Shown here one piece after another: positions 17,091 through 28,158 of a stretch of 36,712 bases of DNA (position 1 is its first letter; the number at the start of each line of letters is the position of its first letter). Below the pieces are notes generated by a model. That model worked only from the letters and a program-made list of their open reading frames with translations. It did not search any database and was not told where the DNA came from. Origin of the DNA: Alphaproteobacteria bacterium (lineage in GTDB: Bacteria; Pseudomonadota; Alphaproteobacteria; JAJFIK01); assembly GCA_028280665.1 (NCBI GenBank), contig JANQLJ010000001.1:1-36712 (forward strand), in the 5' to 3' direction. A program made the position numbers and the translations under genes.

Positions 17091-18488
17091 TCAGATGCGG
17101 GCGCGAACATAGGACATGATCGCCGCCTCGTCAGGGGGCAATCGGTCGAAACGCTCGGGCGCCGTAAGGCGCGCGGCAAGCGCCGGGGGGACCTCCAGGG
17201 TCTTGCCGGTTGCACTTTGAACGGTCCCGGCAAACTTGGCGGGATGGGCGGTGGCAATGACCACGCGGGGGAAGCCCACGTCCTTAAGAACCGAACGCGC
17301 GGCATAAAGGCCCACCGCCGTATGGGGATCCACCAGAACGCCATGCGCATCAAAGGTGCGGCGGATCTCCGCAAGGGTTTCTTCATCGCTCACCCCGCAA
17401 CTGCGGAAGACGGCGCGCATGGCGGCAAGCACCTGCTCAGGCAAAACAAGCTCGCCGGTCTTGGCAAAGCCCTCCATCAGGCGCGCAAGGGATGCTGTGT
17501 CCCGGTCCAGGCACTCAAACAACAGGCGTTCGAAGTTCGACGCGATCTGAATGTCCATTGCCGGTGAAAGCGTCTGCCGGGCGGTCTCGGATTTGTAAAC
17601 GCCGGTACTGAGCGCGCGGTGCAGAATGTCGTTCACATTGGTGGCGATAGCGAGGGGGCCCAGCTCCGCCCCCATCTTGCGGGCAACAAAGCCGGAAAAG
17701 ATGTCGCCGAAATTGCCCGTGGGAACAGCGAACGCCGCGGGGGCCCGGAGCCGCGCAAGGGCCCACAGGTAATAAGCGCATTGCGCCATGATGCGTGCCC
17801 AGTTGATGGAATTGACCGCGCCCAGCGAGACCTCGTCACGAAAGCCCGCATCGGCAAAAAGCGATTTGAGGATGCGCTGGCAATCATCGAAGGTGCCGCC
17901 CACCGCAATGCTGTGAATGTTCTCCGCCTCAATCGCCGTCATTTGCCGCCGCTGGGCATCGGAGATGCGCCCCTCGGGGAACAGCACAAACAGGTTGATC
18001 CGCTCCCGCCCGGCGAAGGCCTCGACCGCCGCCCCGCCCGTGTCGCCGCTGGTGGCGACGATGATCGTACGCCGTGCGTTCTGCTTCTGCAGCGCGATCT
18101 CGAAAAGATGCGCGAGCACCTGCATGGCGAAGTCTTTAAACGCAAGCGTCGGCCCGTGAAAAAGCTCAAGCAGAAAAAGCCCGGGCTCAAGTTCCCGCAG
18201 CGGTGCGATGTCAGGGTGGTCAAAGGGCGCATAGGCCTTGCGGATGGCGGAGCGAAGCTCGTCCTCGCTGATACTCGCGCCGGTAAAGGCCCTGGCGGCC
18301 AGCAGTGCGAAGTCCTGAAATGATGCCCGCTTCATTTCCGATTGCCAGTCCGCGGGAAGTTTCGGCCACGTCTCCGACATGTAGAGCCCGCCATCGGGCG
18401 CAAGACCTTGCAGCAGGGCCTCGTCGAAGGGAACCGCCGGCGCGGCGCCCCGGGTGGAGATGTAGTTCAGGACGGGCCTCTCCTTCAC
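17091..18488 (-). CDS. thrC: Threonine synthase
   Basis: This PLP enzyme converts O-phosphohomoserine to threonine. The PLP lysine is K118 in LFHGPTLAFKDFAMQVL, and IIVATSGDTGGAAVEAFAGR and GNFGDIFSGFVA are further signatures. The start is uncertain. The coordinates use the GTG at 18486-18488, which overlaps the upstream carboxypeptidase stop as GTGA. Orthologs normally begin MxYISTRG, and here that methionine position is a CTG at 18468-18470 preceded by AAGGAG at a 9-base distance, so true translation may begin there and give 459 residues. Further in-frame upstream sequence lies inside the carboxypeptidase gene and is not supported. Confidence 0.95.
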   Translation of the reverse strand: MKERPVLNYISTRGAAPAVPFDEALLQGLAPDGGLYMSETWPKLPADWQSEMKRASFQDFALLAARAFTGASISEDELRSAIRKAYAPFDHPDIAPLRELEPGLFLLELFHGPTLAFKDFAMQVLAHLFEIALQKQNARRTIIVATSGDTGGAAVEAFAGRERINLFVLFPEGRISDAQRRQMTAIEAENIHSIAVGGTFDDCQRILKSLFADAGFRDEVSLGAVNSINWARIMAQCAYYLWALARLRAPAAFAVPTGNFGDIFSGFVARKMGAELGPLAIATNVNDILHRALSTGVYKSETARQTLSPAMDIQIASNFERLLFECLDRDTASLARLMEGFAKTGELVLPEQVLAAMRAVFRSCGVSDEETLAEIRRTFDAHGVLVDPHTAVGLYAARSVLKDVGFPRVVIATAHPAKFAGTVQSATGKTLEVPPALAARLTAPERFDRLPPDEAAIMSYVRARI

Positions 18489-19993
18489 GCCGCGTCCGAA
18501 AGGTAGCGGCGGCGCAAGTGGGCAAGGAACGGCGCAGCGGTCAGCGGCGCACCCGTGGCGTGCTCGATCAGCCCGTCGGGTGTGAACCGGCAACCCAGGC
18601 CGTGCACGTTCTCGCGAAGCCAGCCCAGCAGAGGCGCCCAGTCGCCATGTTCGATCTTTGCAAGCACATCGGGCACATCGCGCCGCAAGGCCGTGAAGAT
18701 TTGCGCGGCAGTCATGGCGCCCAAGGTATAGGTCGGAAAGTAACCGAAAATCCCCTCGTACCAATGGACGTCCTGCATCACGCCATCCGCGTCGCTGGGT
18801 GGGCGAATGCCGAGCAGGTCTTCCATCGCCTCGTTCCAGGCGGCGGGCAAGTCGCCGACCTCGATCTCACCTTCAATCAGCGCTTTCTCGAGCCGGTATC
18901 TAAGCATCACGTGCAGGGGATAGGTCACTTCGTCCGCATCGACGCGGATGAGGCTGGGCTCCACGCGCTGATAGAGGCGCGTGAGATTTTCCGTATCCCA
19001 ACCATCCCCTTCCCCCGCAAGCTCGGCGCGGGCGATGGGCGCAAGAAAAGAAATGAACTCACGGCTGCGGGCCGCCTGCATTTCGAAAAGCAATGACTGG
19101 CTCTCATGCAGCGTCATGCCGCGGGACCGGCCCACCGGCTGATAGGCCCACGCCTCGGGAAGGCCAGATTCATACTGCGAATGACCGGTCTCGTGGATGG
19201 TGCCCATGAGCGCCTTGGTAAAGTCCGTCTCGTCATAGCGCGTGGTGATGCGCCGGTCGCCGGTGGCACCCCCCGAGAAGGGATGCGCGCTTACGTCAAA
19301 GCGGCCCTGGTGGAAATCGAACAGCAGTATCCGCATGATCTCCTCGCCCAGGCGGCGCTGGCGCTCGACCGAAAACTCCCCCGTCAGCGCAAGGGGCGCG
19401 GGGCCTTTTGACTGGACTTCAAGTACTTCTTTAAGAAGCGCCGGTAACTCCCGGGCAAGCTCATCGAACAGCGCGTCGATCTGCGCGGACTTGCGGCCCG
19501 GATCGTATTGATCGACCAGGGCATCATAAAGCGGCAGCCCAAGACCGTCCGCCTTTGCCTTGGCCGCCTCACGGGCGAAATCCACGAGTTTGGAAAGCGC
19601 TGGCACCACGGCCTTCCAGTCGTTTGCCGGGCGCGCCTTGCGCCAGGTGCGCGCGCATTCTGACCGGGCGTGCTGCATGGGCTCGACGAGCTCCGGCGGC
19701 AGCGCGGTCGCATGGGCGTAATCGTGGCGCATCTCGCGCACATTCGCGGCTTGCCATTCGTCGAGGGATTCGCCTTCGGCGGCATCCAGAAGCGCGCGCC
19801 ATTCAGGATCGGTTTCGAACTCGTGGATGACTTTGGCCATGGTCGCCATTTGCATGGCCCGGCCCGGGCTTGCGCCGTCGGGCATCATCACCTCTTGGTC
19901 CCAGGCAAGAATGCCGAGCCCGTCGCCGAGCGCCGATATGCGCCGCGCCCGCGCTTCCAGTTCCGTGTACGCCCTGTTTGTCTTAGCCGTCAT
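18485..19993 (-). CDS. Carboxypeptidase M32 (Taq carboxypeptidase family)
   Basis: This 502-residue cytoplasmic zinc carboxypeptidase removes residues from peptide C-termini. The zinc motif is HETGH (267-271) in GTIHETGHSQYESGLPEAW, with the third ligand E in LHESQSLLFE. The M32-specific stretches VSAHPFSGG and DRRITTRYDETDF are present, as is the N-terminal AWDQEVMMPDGASPGRA. The length is the family norm. The ATG overlaps the SURF1 stop (ATGA), and its stop overlaps the next gene's possible GTG start, so it is embedded in the cox-to-threonine transcription unit. It has no obvious functional link to its neighbours. Confidence 0.96.
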   Translation of the reverse strand: MTAKTNRAYTELEARARRISALGDGLGILAWDQEVMMPDGASPGRAMQMATMAKVIHEFETDPEWRALLDAAEGESLDEWQAANVREMRHDYAHATALPPELVEPMQHARSECARTWRKARPANDWKAVVPALSKLVDFAREAAKAKADGLGLPLYDALVDQYDPGRKSAQIDALFDELARELPALLKEVLEVQSKGPAPLALTGEFSVERQRRLGEEIMRILLFDFHQGRFDVSAHPFSGGATGDRRITTRYDETDFTKALMGTIHETGHSQYESGLPEAWAYQPVGRSRGMTLHESQSLLFEMQAARSREFISFLAPIARAELAGEGDGWDTENLTRLYQRVEPSLIRVDADEVTYPLHVMLRYRLEKALIEGEIEVGDLPAAWNEAMEDLLGIRPPSDADGVMQDVHWYEGIFGYFPTYTLGAMTAAQIFTALRRDVPDVLAKIEHGDWAPLLGWLRENVHGLGCRFTPDGLIEHATGAPLTAAPFLAHLRRRYLSDAA

Positions 19994-20721
19994 GTCCCGC
20001 TCCGCCGCAGGCCAAGACGGCCCGCCCCAATGTGGACGGCAATGTAGACCGCGAGCAAAGCCCCCGCCAACCCGTACCAGGTGAGCGCATAGGCCAGATG
20101 AGGATTGCGGAAACTCACCCTCGTTTGCCCCCCCAGGGGCCAGCCGCCGGGATTGGGTGCGGGGCCCGCGTCGACAAAAACAGGCGCGACGGAAGGCTCG
20201 TCCAAATGGGCGGCCATCTCATCAAGGTTCGCCACGAACCACTCGTTCGCCTCCGGGCGGTTTGCGGGCTGAAAGGGCGCGGGCGCGCGCGAGGTGCGCA
20301 CAAGACCGGTGACGATCACCGCGCCGCTCACCTGCCCCTCGGGCCGGGTGGCCGGGTCTTTGAGGGGCATGGGCACGAACCCGCGGTTTACAATCACGGC
20401 CGCGCGGCCCTCGCGGGTGAGCAGTGTATAAACGAAATATCCGGGCACGCCATTCAAGTCTTGTCCAAAGACGTGAATCTCCGAAGCGTGGCTAAATTCA
20501 CCGTGCACCTCGACTGGCGTATAGGCGATGTCCTCGGGCGCGGCCCCGGAAAGCGCCTCGTCAAGCGGCACCGGCGGCAATTGGCTGCGCGCTTCAACTT
20601 GAGCAATCAAGTCTTCCTTCCACGCAAGCCGCCGCATCTGCCAATTGCCCAGCGCCACAAGCACGATGAGCGCCAAAATCGAGGCGACGGTCATAACCGG
20701 GTAGGGCCGGAGAAAGAGCAT
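19990..20721 (-). CDS. SURF1 family cytochrome oxidase assembly protein
   Basis: This 243-residue inner-membrane protein assists heme a insertion into subunit I of aa3 oxidase. It has an N-terminal membrane helix (VMTVASILALIVLVALGNWQ followed by MRRLAWKEDLI), a periplasmic domain with YTPVEVHGEF, GYFVYTLLTREG and VNRGFVP, and a C-terminal helix (YALTWYGLAGALLAVYIAVHI). This is the SURF1/Shy1 topology. ATG 20721 places the first helix correctly; the frame extends upstream over the DUF983 gene without support. There is no obvious ribosome binding site, so coupling to the DUF983 gene (stop 11 bases upstream) is likely. Confidence 0.93.
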   Translation of the reverse strand: MLFLRPYPVMTVASILALIVLVALGNWQMRRLAWKEDLIAQVEARSQLPPVPLDEALSGAAPEDIAYTPVEVHGEFSHASEIHVFGQDLNGVPGYFVYTLLTREGRAAVIVNRGFVPMPLKDPATRPEGQVSGAVIVTGLVRTSRAPAPFQPANRPEANEWFVANLDEMAAHLDEPSVAPVFVDAGPAPNPGGWPLGGQTRVSFRNPHLAYALTWYGLAGALLAVYIAVHIGAGRLGLRRSGT

Positions 20722-20732
20722 TGTCTTAAAGG

Positions 20733-21107
20733 CTATTCTTTGAAGCTCGCTTCGGCGGCATTGTGCACAAACTGCTGGGCCACCATCCATGACTTGATGG
20801 GCCGCAACAGCGCCAGCGCCCACGCAACCGTCCAGGGCAGCCACAGCGCCGCATGGATCCAGTAAGGCGGGCGGTAAGCAAGCTCCACCGCCAAGGCGGG
20901 GATCACCACCAGAAACCCGACAATGAACATAACAAAGACGGCGGGCCCGTCCGCTTGATCGTAGGCGGTAAGATCAAGGCCGCAGCTCCCGCACTTGGGC
21001 GCAAGTTTCAGATATCCCGCATAGAGCCGCCCCTCCCCGCATTTGGGGCAACGGCCCTTGAGCGCTGCCCTATGGGGGGACGGTGCCGCGGGCTCAGGCA
21101 AGGACAT
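20733..21107 (-). CDS. DUF983 family protein, small zinc-ribbon membrane protein
   Basis: This 124-residue protein has two CxxC pairs (C20/C23 in RCPKCGEGRLY and C39/C42 in KCGSCGLDL), which look like a zinc ribbon. Two membrane helices follow (AVFVMFIVGFLVVIPALAVE and WIHAALWLPWTVAWALALL). DUF983 proteins are encoded next to ctaE and SURF1 in alphaproteobacteria, and an oxidase-related role is inferred from position only. It lies 17 bases after ctaE. No good ribosome binding site was seen before ATG 21107. Confidence 0.92.
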   Translation of the reverse strand: MSLPEPAAPSPHRAALKGRCPKCGEGRLYAGYLKLAPKCGSCGLDLTAYDQADGPAVFVMFIVGFLVVIPALAVELAYRPPYWIHAALWLPWTVAWALALLRPIKSWMVAQQFVHNAAEASFKE

Positions 21108-21124
21108 GTCTCATGGGTTTCGGC

Positions 21125-22063
21125 CTAGTGGGCGATGGTGCCGCCGCTCGAGCCCCATACGTAAATGGAGGCAAAGAGGAACAGCCACACCACGTCGACA
21201 AAGTGCCAGTACCAGGCCGCCGCTTCAAAACCGAAATGCTGCTTGGGGGTAAAATCGCCCGCAAGCGCGCGCAACAGGCAAACCACCAGGAAGATCGTCC
21301 CAACAATCACATGGAAGCCGTGAAAGCCCGTCGCCATGAAGAACGTGGCGCCGTAGATGTTGCCGCCAAACTCGAACGGCGCGATTGAGTACTCGTAAGC
21401 CTGGATCGCCGTAAAGACGAGCCCAAGGACGATAGTCAGCACCAGGCCCCACTTGAGGCCCTGGCGGTCGCCATGGATGAGCGCATGGTGCGCCCAGGTC
21501 ACCGTCGTACCCGAGGTGAGCAGGATAACCGTGTTGATCAGCGGGAAGTGCCAGGGGTCGAGAACCTCGATCCCCGCCGGCGGCCACTCAGCGCCGGTGA
21601 AATAGTTGCGCGCGACTTGGCCACCCTCCATCACAACGCCTTCGAGATAGCCCGCGGTCAGGGCCACGTCGCCGGTAAGCGCCTCGCCCCCTGAAAGCAT
21701 GAAGGCCTGACCGCCCGCTTCGGGATAAAGCGCCGCGCCGAAGAACGCCCAGAACCAGGCAACGAAGAACATCACCTCCGAGGCGATGAACAGCACCATG
21801 CCATAGCGGTAGTGAAGCTGAACCACCGGCGTGTGGTGGCCCTCGTGCGCCTCCTTGATGACATCGCGCCACCAGCCGAACATGGTGTAGAGCACGATGG
21901 CGAGGCCGAGGAGAAAGATAGTGGGACCGCCGCCGAGAAAAATATCGTGCATCCAATTGATGAGGCCAATGGCCATAAGGAACCCGCCGGTTGATCCCAC
22001 CAGCGGCCAGGGGCTGGGGTTCACCAGGTGATAGTCATGCTGTTGAGCGTGCGCGCCGGACAT
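21125..22063 (-). CDS. ctaE: Cytochrome c oxidase subunit III
   Basis: This 312-residue integral membrane protein has seven helices. Signatures are DYHLVNPSPWPLVGSTGGF near the N-terminus, VMFFVAWFWAFFGAALYP, GTTVTWAHHALIHGDR and GFHGFHVIVGTIFLVVCLLR, ending in FVDVVWLFLFASIYVWGSSG. Subunit III binds lipid and supports proton uptake and stability of the aa3 oxidase. The sequence is slightly longer than the common 260-280 residues because of an insertion around 120-150 (GGEALTGDVALTAGYLEG). The ATG has AGAGG upstream. It lies 47 bases after ctaG. Confidence 0.97.
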   Translation of the reverse strand: MSGAHAQQHDYHLVNPSPWPLVGSTGGFLMAIGLINWMHDIFLGGGPTIFLLGLAIVLYTMFGWWRDVIKEAHEGHHTPVVQLHYRYGMVLFIASEVMFFVAWFWAFFGAALYPEAGGQAFMLSGGEALTGDVALTAGYLEGVVMEGGQVARNYFTGAEWPPAGIEVLDPWHFPLINTVILLTSGTTVTWAHHALIHGDRQGLKWGLVLTIVLGLVFTAIQAYEYSIAPFEFGGNIYGATFFMATGFHGFHVIVGTIFLVVCLLRALAGDFTPKQHFGFEAAAWYWHFVDVVWLFLFASIYVWGSSGGTIAH

Positions 22064-22110
22064 GGCGGTACCTCTTTATCTCTCGCAAGCGAGCCCTCAC
22101 GGCAGGCCGC

Positions 22111-22740
22111 TCAATCCCCTTCTGATCCGGGCTCCGTGTGCCCCATATTCGTATCCAATGCAACGGACGCAACGTCGCGCTCGCCTTCGTCCGTCCACGC
22201 CGTCTCGATCGGAAAGAACGTGTAAGACAAGGTAATCGTGGTGATGTCGTCGAGGGTGGCGCGGCCCGCGATGTCCGGATCGACATAATAGTAGACCGGC
22301 ATTTGCGCCGTCTCGCCCGGCGCCAGGGTCTGCTCGTTGAAACAGAAGCACTGAATCTTGCTGAAATAGAGCCCGGCGTCCTGGGGCGTCACATTAAAAG
22401 TGGCGATGCCGCTCGTCAGCTGATCGGTAACGTTGGTCGCGGTGAAGAAGGCAAGCCCCACCTCGCCCACGCGCAAGGTCTGGCTCAACTGGCTCGCTTC
22501 AAACTCCCACGCGAGGCCTTGCGAAATGTTGGTGTCAAAGCGGACCGTCATCTCCCGGTCGAGGATTACCTCCGGTGCGCCGCTTGCGGTTTGTGTCGTG
22601 CCGCCATAGCCGGTCACCTGGCAAAATAACTGATAAAGCGGGACGGAAGCGGCGGTCAGCCCGCCCATGACCATAAGCGCGCCAAGGCATAGGAGCGCAA
22701 CGCGCATGTTCCGTTGATCCATGGGAGTGGCGTTGCTCAT
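22111..22740 (-). CDS. ctaG: Cytochrome c oxidase assembly protein CtaG (Cox11)
   Basis: This 209-residue copper chaperone delivers copper to the CuB site of subunit I. It has one N-terminal helix (VALLCLGALMVMGGLTAASV) with YQLFCQVTGYGGTT, then the periplasmic immunoglobulin-like domain with the copper-binding CFCF motif in FSKIQCFCFNEQTLAPGE, followed by MPVYYYVDPDI. All these are Cox11 hallmarks. ATG 22740 was chosen for its GAGGGG ribosome binding site 4 bases upstream; a GTG at 22752 overlapping the coxF stop is an alternative. Confidence 0.97.
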   Translation of the reverse strand: MSNATPMDQRNMRVALLCLGALMVMGGLTAASVPLYQLFCQVTGYGGTTQTASGAPEVILDREMTVRFDTNISQGLAWEFEASQLSQTLRVGEVGLAFFTATNVTDQLTSGIATFNVTPQDAGLYFSKIQCFCFNEQTLAPGETAQMPVYYYVDPDIAGRATLDDITTITLSYTFFPIETAWTDEGERDVASVALDTNMGHTEPGSEGD

Positions 22741-22748
22741 CCTGCCCC

Positions 22749-22907
22749 TCACATCGGCCGGTCAAGCACGCCCGGGCCCAGGCGCACAATGGTGATCACG
22801 AAAATCAAAACGACAAACGCCGCCAGCGAAAGCGCGATGGCAAGGTTGCGGGCCTTGCGGTTCTTTTCGAACTCGGGCGCCCGGGTCACGTTTTGGCTAT
22901 CGGTCAT
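22749..22907 (-). CDS. Small cytochrome c oxidase assembly-cluster protein (CoxF-like)
   Basis: This 52-residue protein starts [20 protein letters not shown] and has a single membrane helix ([20 protein letters not shown]) with an RLGPG ending. A small gene of this kind sits between ctaB and ctaG in many alphaproteobacteria and is often called CoxF. Its function is not established. Its ATG overlaps the ctaB stop (ATGA) and it ends 8 bases before the ctaG ATG, so it is translationally locked into the cluster. The longer open frame upstream lies within ctaB and is not real. Confidence 0.88.
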   Translation of the reverse strand: MTDSQNVTRAPEFEKNRKARNLAIALSLAAFVVLIFVITIVRLGPGVLDRPM

Positions 22908-23851
22908 AGGAGCCACCCCGCAACACGCTCGGCCAGAAGCGCAAAGAACAGAATGAAAAGATAAAAGATGGAATAGGCAAAAAGCCGCCGCGCGGCGCGG
23001 TCCGCGCGCTGCTCGTCCTTGCGGCCCAGGCGCCACACCTCGCCCGCAAGGCTTACAAAGATGGCGCTCACCGCTGCAGCCGTAACGCCATAGGCAAGCC
23101 CCGCAAAACCGAGGAACCAAGGCATCAGGGTAATAGGCGCCAGCAGCAGCGCATATAGAAGGATCTGCGCGCGCGCCGATTGCTTGCCCGCCACCACTGG
23201 CATCATGGGCACGCCGGCTTTTTCATAATCGCCATTGCGGTAGAGCGCGAGCGCCCAAAAATGCGGCGGGGTCCACATGAAAATAATGAGAAAGAGCACC
23301 AGCGGCTCGACCGATACCGTGCCCATCACCGCTGCCCAACCAATCACCGGGGGAAGCGCGCCCGCTGCGCCGCCAATCACGATGTTCTGGGGCGTGCGGC
23401 GCTTGAGCCCCATGGTGTAGATGAAAAGATAGAACGCAATCGTAAAGCCGAGCAGCGTGGAAGCCGCAAGCCCCACCGCGAGCCACATGATGAGCACCGA
23501 AGCTACTGACAAGATCACGCCGAAGAACAGCGCATCTTCGCGGGCGACGCTGCCGCGCGGAATGGGGCGCTTCCGGGTACGGATCATTATGGCGTCGATA
23601 TCGGCGTCGTACCACATGTTAAGACAACCCGCGGCGCCCGCGCCCACGGCAATGGCCAGCAGCGCAACCGCGCCCAGCAGCGGATGAATTGCACCAGGCG
23701 CCAACACCATCCCCACGAGCCCCGTGAAGATCACCAGCGACATGACGCGCGGCTTTAAAAGCTCCACATAGTCGCGCCAGCTCGGCGCGGCGGCGTATGC
23801 GCCCTCGCCGAGGTGTTTGCCATCTTGCACATGGACCGAAAGGTCGGTCAC
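22904..23851 (-). CDS. ctaB: Protoheme IX farnesyltransferase (heme O synthase)
   Basis: This 315-residue polytopic membrane prenyltransferase converts heme B to heme O, the precursor of heme A for subunit I. The substrate-binding motif [20 protein letters not shown] holds the first Asp-rich site, and [20 protein letters not shown] is a strong heme O synthase signature, as is [10 protein letters not shown]. The N-terminus ([19 protein letters not shown]) is typical. The start is GTG at 23849-23851 with GGAGCGGG upstream. It lies 35 bases after ctaD and overlaps coxF by 4 bases. Confidence 0.97.
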   Translation of the reverse strand: MTDLSVHVQDGKHLGEGAYAAAPSWRDYVELLKPRVMSLVIFTGLVGMVLAPGAIHPLLGAVALLAIAVGAGAAGCLNMWYDADIDAIMIRTRKRPIPRGSVAREDALFFGVILSVASVLIMWLAVGLAASTLLGFTIAFYLFIYTMGLKRRTPQNIVIGGAAGALPPVIGWAAVMGTVSVEPLVLFLIIFMWTPPHFWALALYRNGDYEKAGVPMMPVVAGKQSARAQILLYALLLAPITLMPWFLGFAGLAYGVTAAAVSAIFVSLAGEVWRLGRKDEQRADRAARRLFAYSIFYLFILFFALLAERVAGWLL

Positions 23852-23886
23852 GGGGCCCGCTCCTCTTTATCCCTTACTCTTTTTCC

Positions 23887-26369
<2,483 letters not shown>

Positions 26370-26721
26370 CCTCCTTGAAGAAATTGGGAGAAAGGCAGGC
26401 TTTCCGCCCTCTTCCCCCCGCGCGCGGTAGAGATAAACCAGGCGTCCGCGCCCGGCCATGGACGTATTGACGCAGGAAATCCCTCCCGTCAACAGAGCCC
26501 CTGAAGAGAGATTGGCGGCCTCGATCCGCGCCCTATCCGCTTGCCCCGGCGGGCAAGGATCATCGCCCTTGTTTCATTGAGGAAATTCAAAAAAAGAGCC
26601 GCTTTCCCGCTGGATCGGCGGGCCCCCGCGGCTATATTCATGCGCTCCGGTTCGGAAGATATACCACTGGGCGCGAATCGGGACCGCATATCAAGCGGCG
26701 GGCGAAATTCAGGAGACCGGC
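26370..26721. other. Divergent regulatory region between ctaC and tldD
   Basis: These 352 bases hold no convincing gene. They contain the ctaC ribosome binding site (26371-26376), a candidate minus-strand promoter (26465-26492), the perfect 6-bp inverted repeat TTGCCC-CGGC-GGGCAA (26541-26556) and an A-rich stretch with seven consecutive A (26590-26596). An AT-rich GCTATATTC (26631-26639) and GATATACC (26658-26665) could be tldD -10 elements, but neither has a good -35. AGGAG at 26711-26715 is the tldD ribosome binding site. Confidence 0.6.
26465..26492 (-). promoter_or_regulatory. Candidate promoter of the cytochrome oxidase operon
   Basis: On the minus strand there is TTGACG (26487-26492), a 16-base spacer and TCAATA (26465-26470). 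The -35 is near consensus and the -10 is weak. It would give a leader of about 90 bases before ctaC. A weak -10 would fit an activator-dependent promoter, but no known operator was recognised. Confidence 0.4.
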
Positions 26722-28152
26722 ATGGCACATCAGGCGGACGATCTTTTTTTCACGCGGACCGGCATGGACCGGGCCCGCGTCGAATCGCAACTGGGCGAGA
26801 CCCTGAAAGACGCCGACGATGGTGAGCTTTATCTCGAATACGCCCAAAGCGAGAGTTTCGTCTTCGACGACGGGCGGCTCAAGAACGCGAGCTTCGACAC
26901 GGCGCAAGGGTTTGGCCTGCGCGCTGTTGCGGGCGAGGCGACCGGCTTTGCCCATTCATCGGAGCTTTCCGAAGACGCCCTCAAACGCGCAAGCGATGCG
27001 GTGGGCGCGGTTACCGCCGGGCACACAGGCACCTGGGCGGACGCGCCTGCGAAGACCAACCGCCATTTTTACACGGACGAAAGCCCCCTTCAGAGCACGA
27101 GCTTCGAGGCCAAGGTCAAACTGATGCAAGACATCGACGCCTACGCGCGCGGGCTCGATGCCCGGGTGCGGCAGGTCTCCGCCTCTCTCTTTGGCGAGTG
27201 GCAGGCCATCGAGATCATGCGTGGCGACGGCGAGGCGGTGCGCGACATTCGCCCGCTTGTGCGCCTTAATGTTTCCGTGGTGGTGGGCGAAGGCGACCGG
27301 CAGGAAACCGGAAGTCACGGCGCGGGCGGGCGCGGCGCTTTCGATCTTTACATGCAGCCCGATCACTGGCAGCGCCAGGTGGACGAAGCCTTGCGTCAGG
27401 CGCTGGTGAATCTTGAAAGCGTAGACGCGCCCGCGGGCGTCATGGACGTGGTGCTTGGCCCCGGCTGGCCCGGCGTGATGCTGCACGAGGCGGTGGGCCA
27501 CGGCCTTGAAGGCGATTTCAACCGCAAAAAGACTTCCGTGTTCTCAGGCCTCCTCGGCGAACGGGTCGCCTCCCCCGGTGTGACTGTGGTCGATGACGGC
27601 ACCATCCCCGACCGGCGCGGCTCGCTGACCGTGGACGATGAAGGCACGCCCACGGCCGAGACCGTGTTGATCGAGGACGGCATCTTAAAAGCCTACATGC
27701 AGGACCGGTTGAACGCCCGGCTCATGGGCGTCGCGCCCACCGGCAACGGGCGGCGCCAGTCCTTCGCCCACGCGCCCATGCCGCGCATGACCAACACTTT
27801 CATGCGCGCCGGAAACGACGATCCCGCCGAGATCATCGGTGCAGTCAAGAACGGCGTTTATATGGTCAATTTCGGTGGCGGCCAGGTGGACATCACCAAC
27901 GGCAAGTTCGTCTTTAGCTGCACCGAAGGCTACTTGATCGAAGACGGCAAGATCGGCGCGCCGGTCAAGGGCGCGACACTGATCGGCTCGGGCGCCGAAG
28001 CGCTTACACAAATCAAGATGATCGGCAACGACCTCGCCCTCGACGAAGGCACCGGCACCTGCGGTAAGAACGGCCAGGGCGTGCCTGTGGGCGTGGGCCA
28101 GCCCACCTTGCTCATCAGTGGACTGACGGTCGGGGGCACGGCGGCGGCCTGA
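26722..28152 (+). CDS. tldD: Metalloprotease TldD
   Basis: This 476-residue protein is the catalytic subunit of the TldD/TldE (PmbA) heterodimer, a zinc protease that degrades unfolded or modified peptides and matures some peptide natural products. The zinc motif HEAVGH is at 255-260 in GVMLHEAVGHGLEGDFNRK. Other signatures are GRRQSFAHAPMPRMTNTFM and the C-terminal GKNGQGVPVGVGQPTLLISGLTVGG. The ATG has AGGAG 6 bases upstream. TldE is not encoded in the window. The stop lies 6 bases from the convergent patatin gene's stop. Confidence 0.97.
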   Translation: MAHQADDLFFTRTGMDRARVESQLGETLKDADDGELYLEYAQSESFVFDDGRLKNASFDTAQGFGLRAVAGEATGFAHSSELSEDALKRASDAVGAVTAGHTGTWADAPAKTNRHFYTDESPLQSTSFEAKVKLMQDIDAYARGLDARVRQVSASLFGEWQAIEIMRGDGEAVRDIRPLVRLNVSVVVGEGDRQETGSHGAGGRGAFDLYMQPDHWQRQVDEALRQALVNLESVDAPAGVMDVVLGPGWPGVMLHEAVGHGLEGDFNRKKTSVFSGLLGERVASPGVTVVDDGTIPDRRGSLTVDDEGTPTAETVLIEDGILKAYMQDRLNARLMGVAPTGNGRRQSFAHAPMPRMTNTFMRAGNDDPAEIIGAVKNGVYMVNFGGGQVDITNGKFVFSCTEGYLIEDGKIGAPVKGATLIGSGAEALTQIKMIGNDLALDEGTGTCGKNGQGVPVGVGQPTLLISGLTVGGTAAA

Positions 28153-28158
28153 CCCGCT

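Noticed and set aside
15972-17567. Open frame of 531 codons on the plus strand
   Set aside because: Antisense to the M16 peptidase and thrC, whose catalytic motifs are unambiguous. No family signature.
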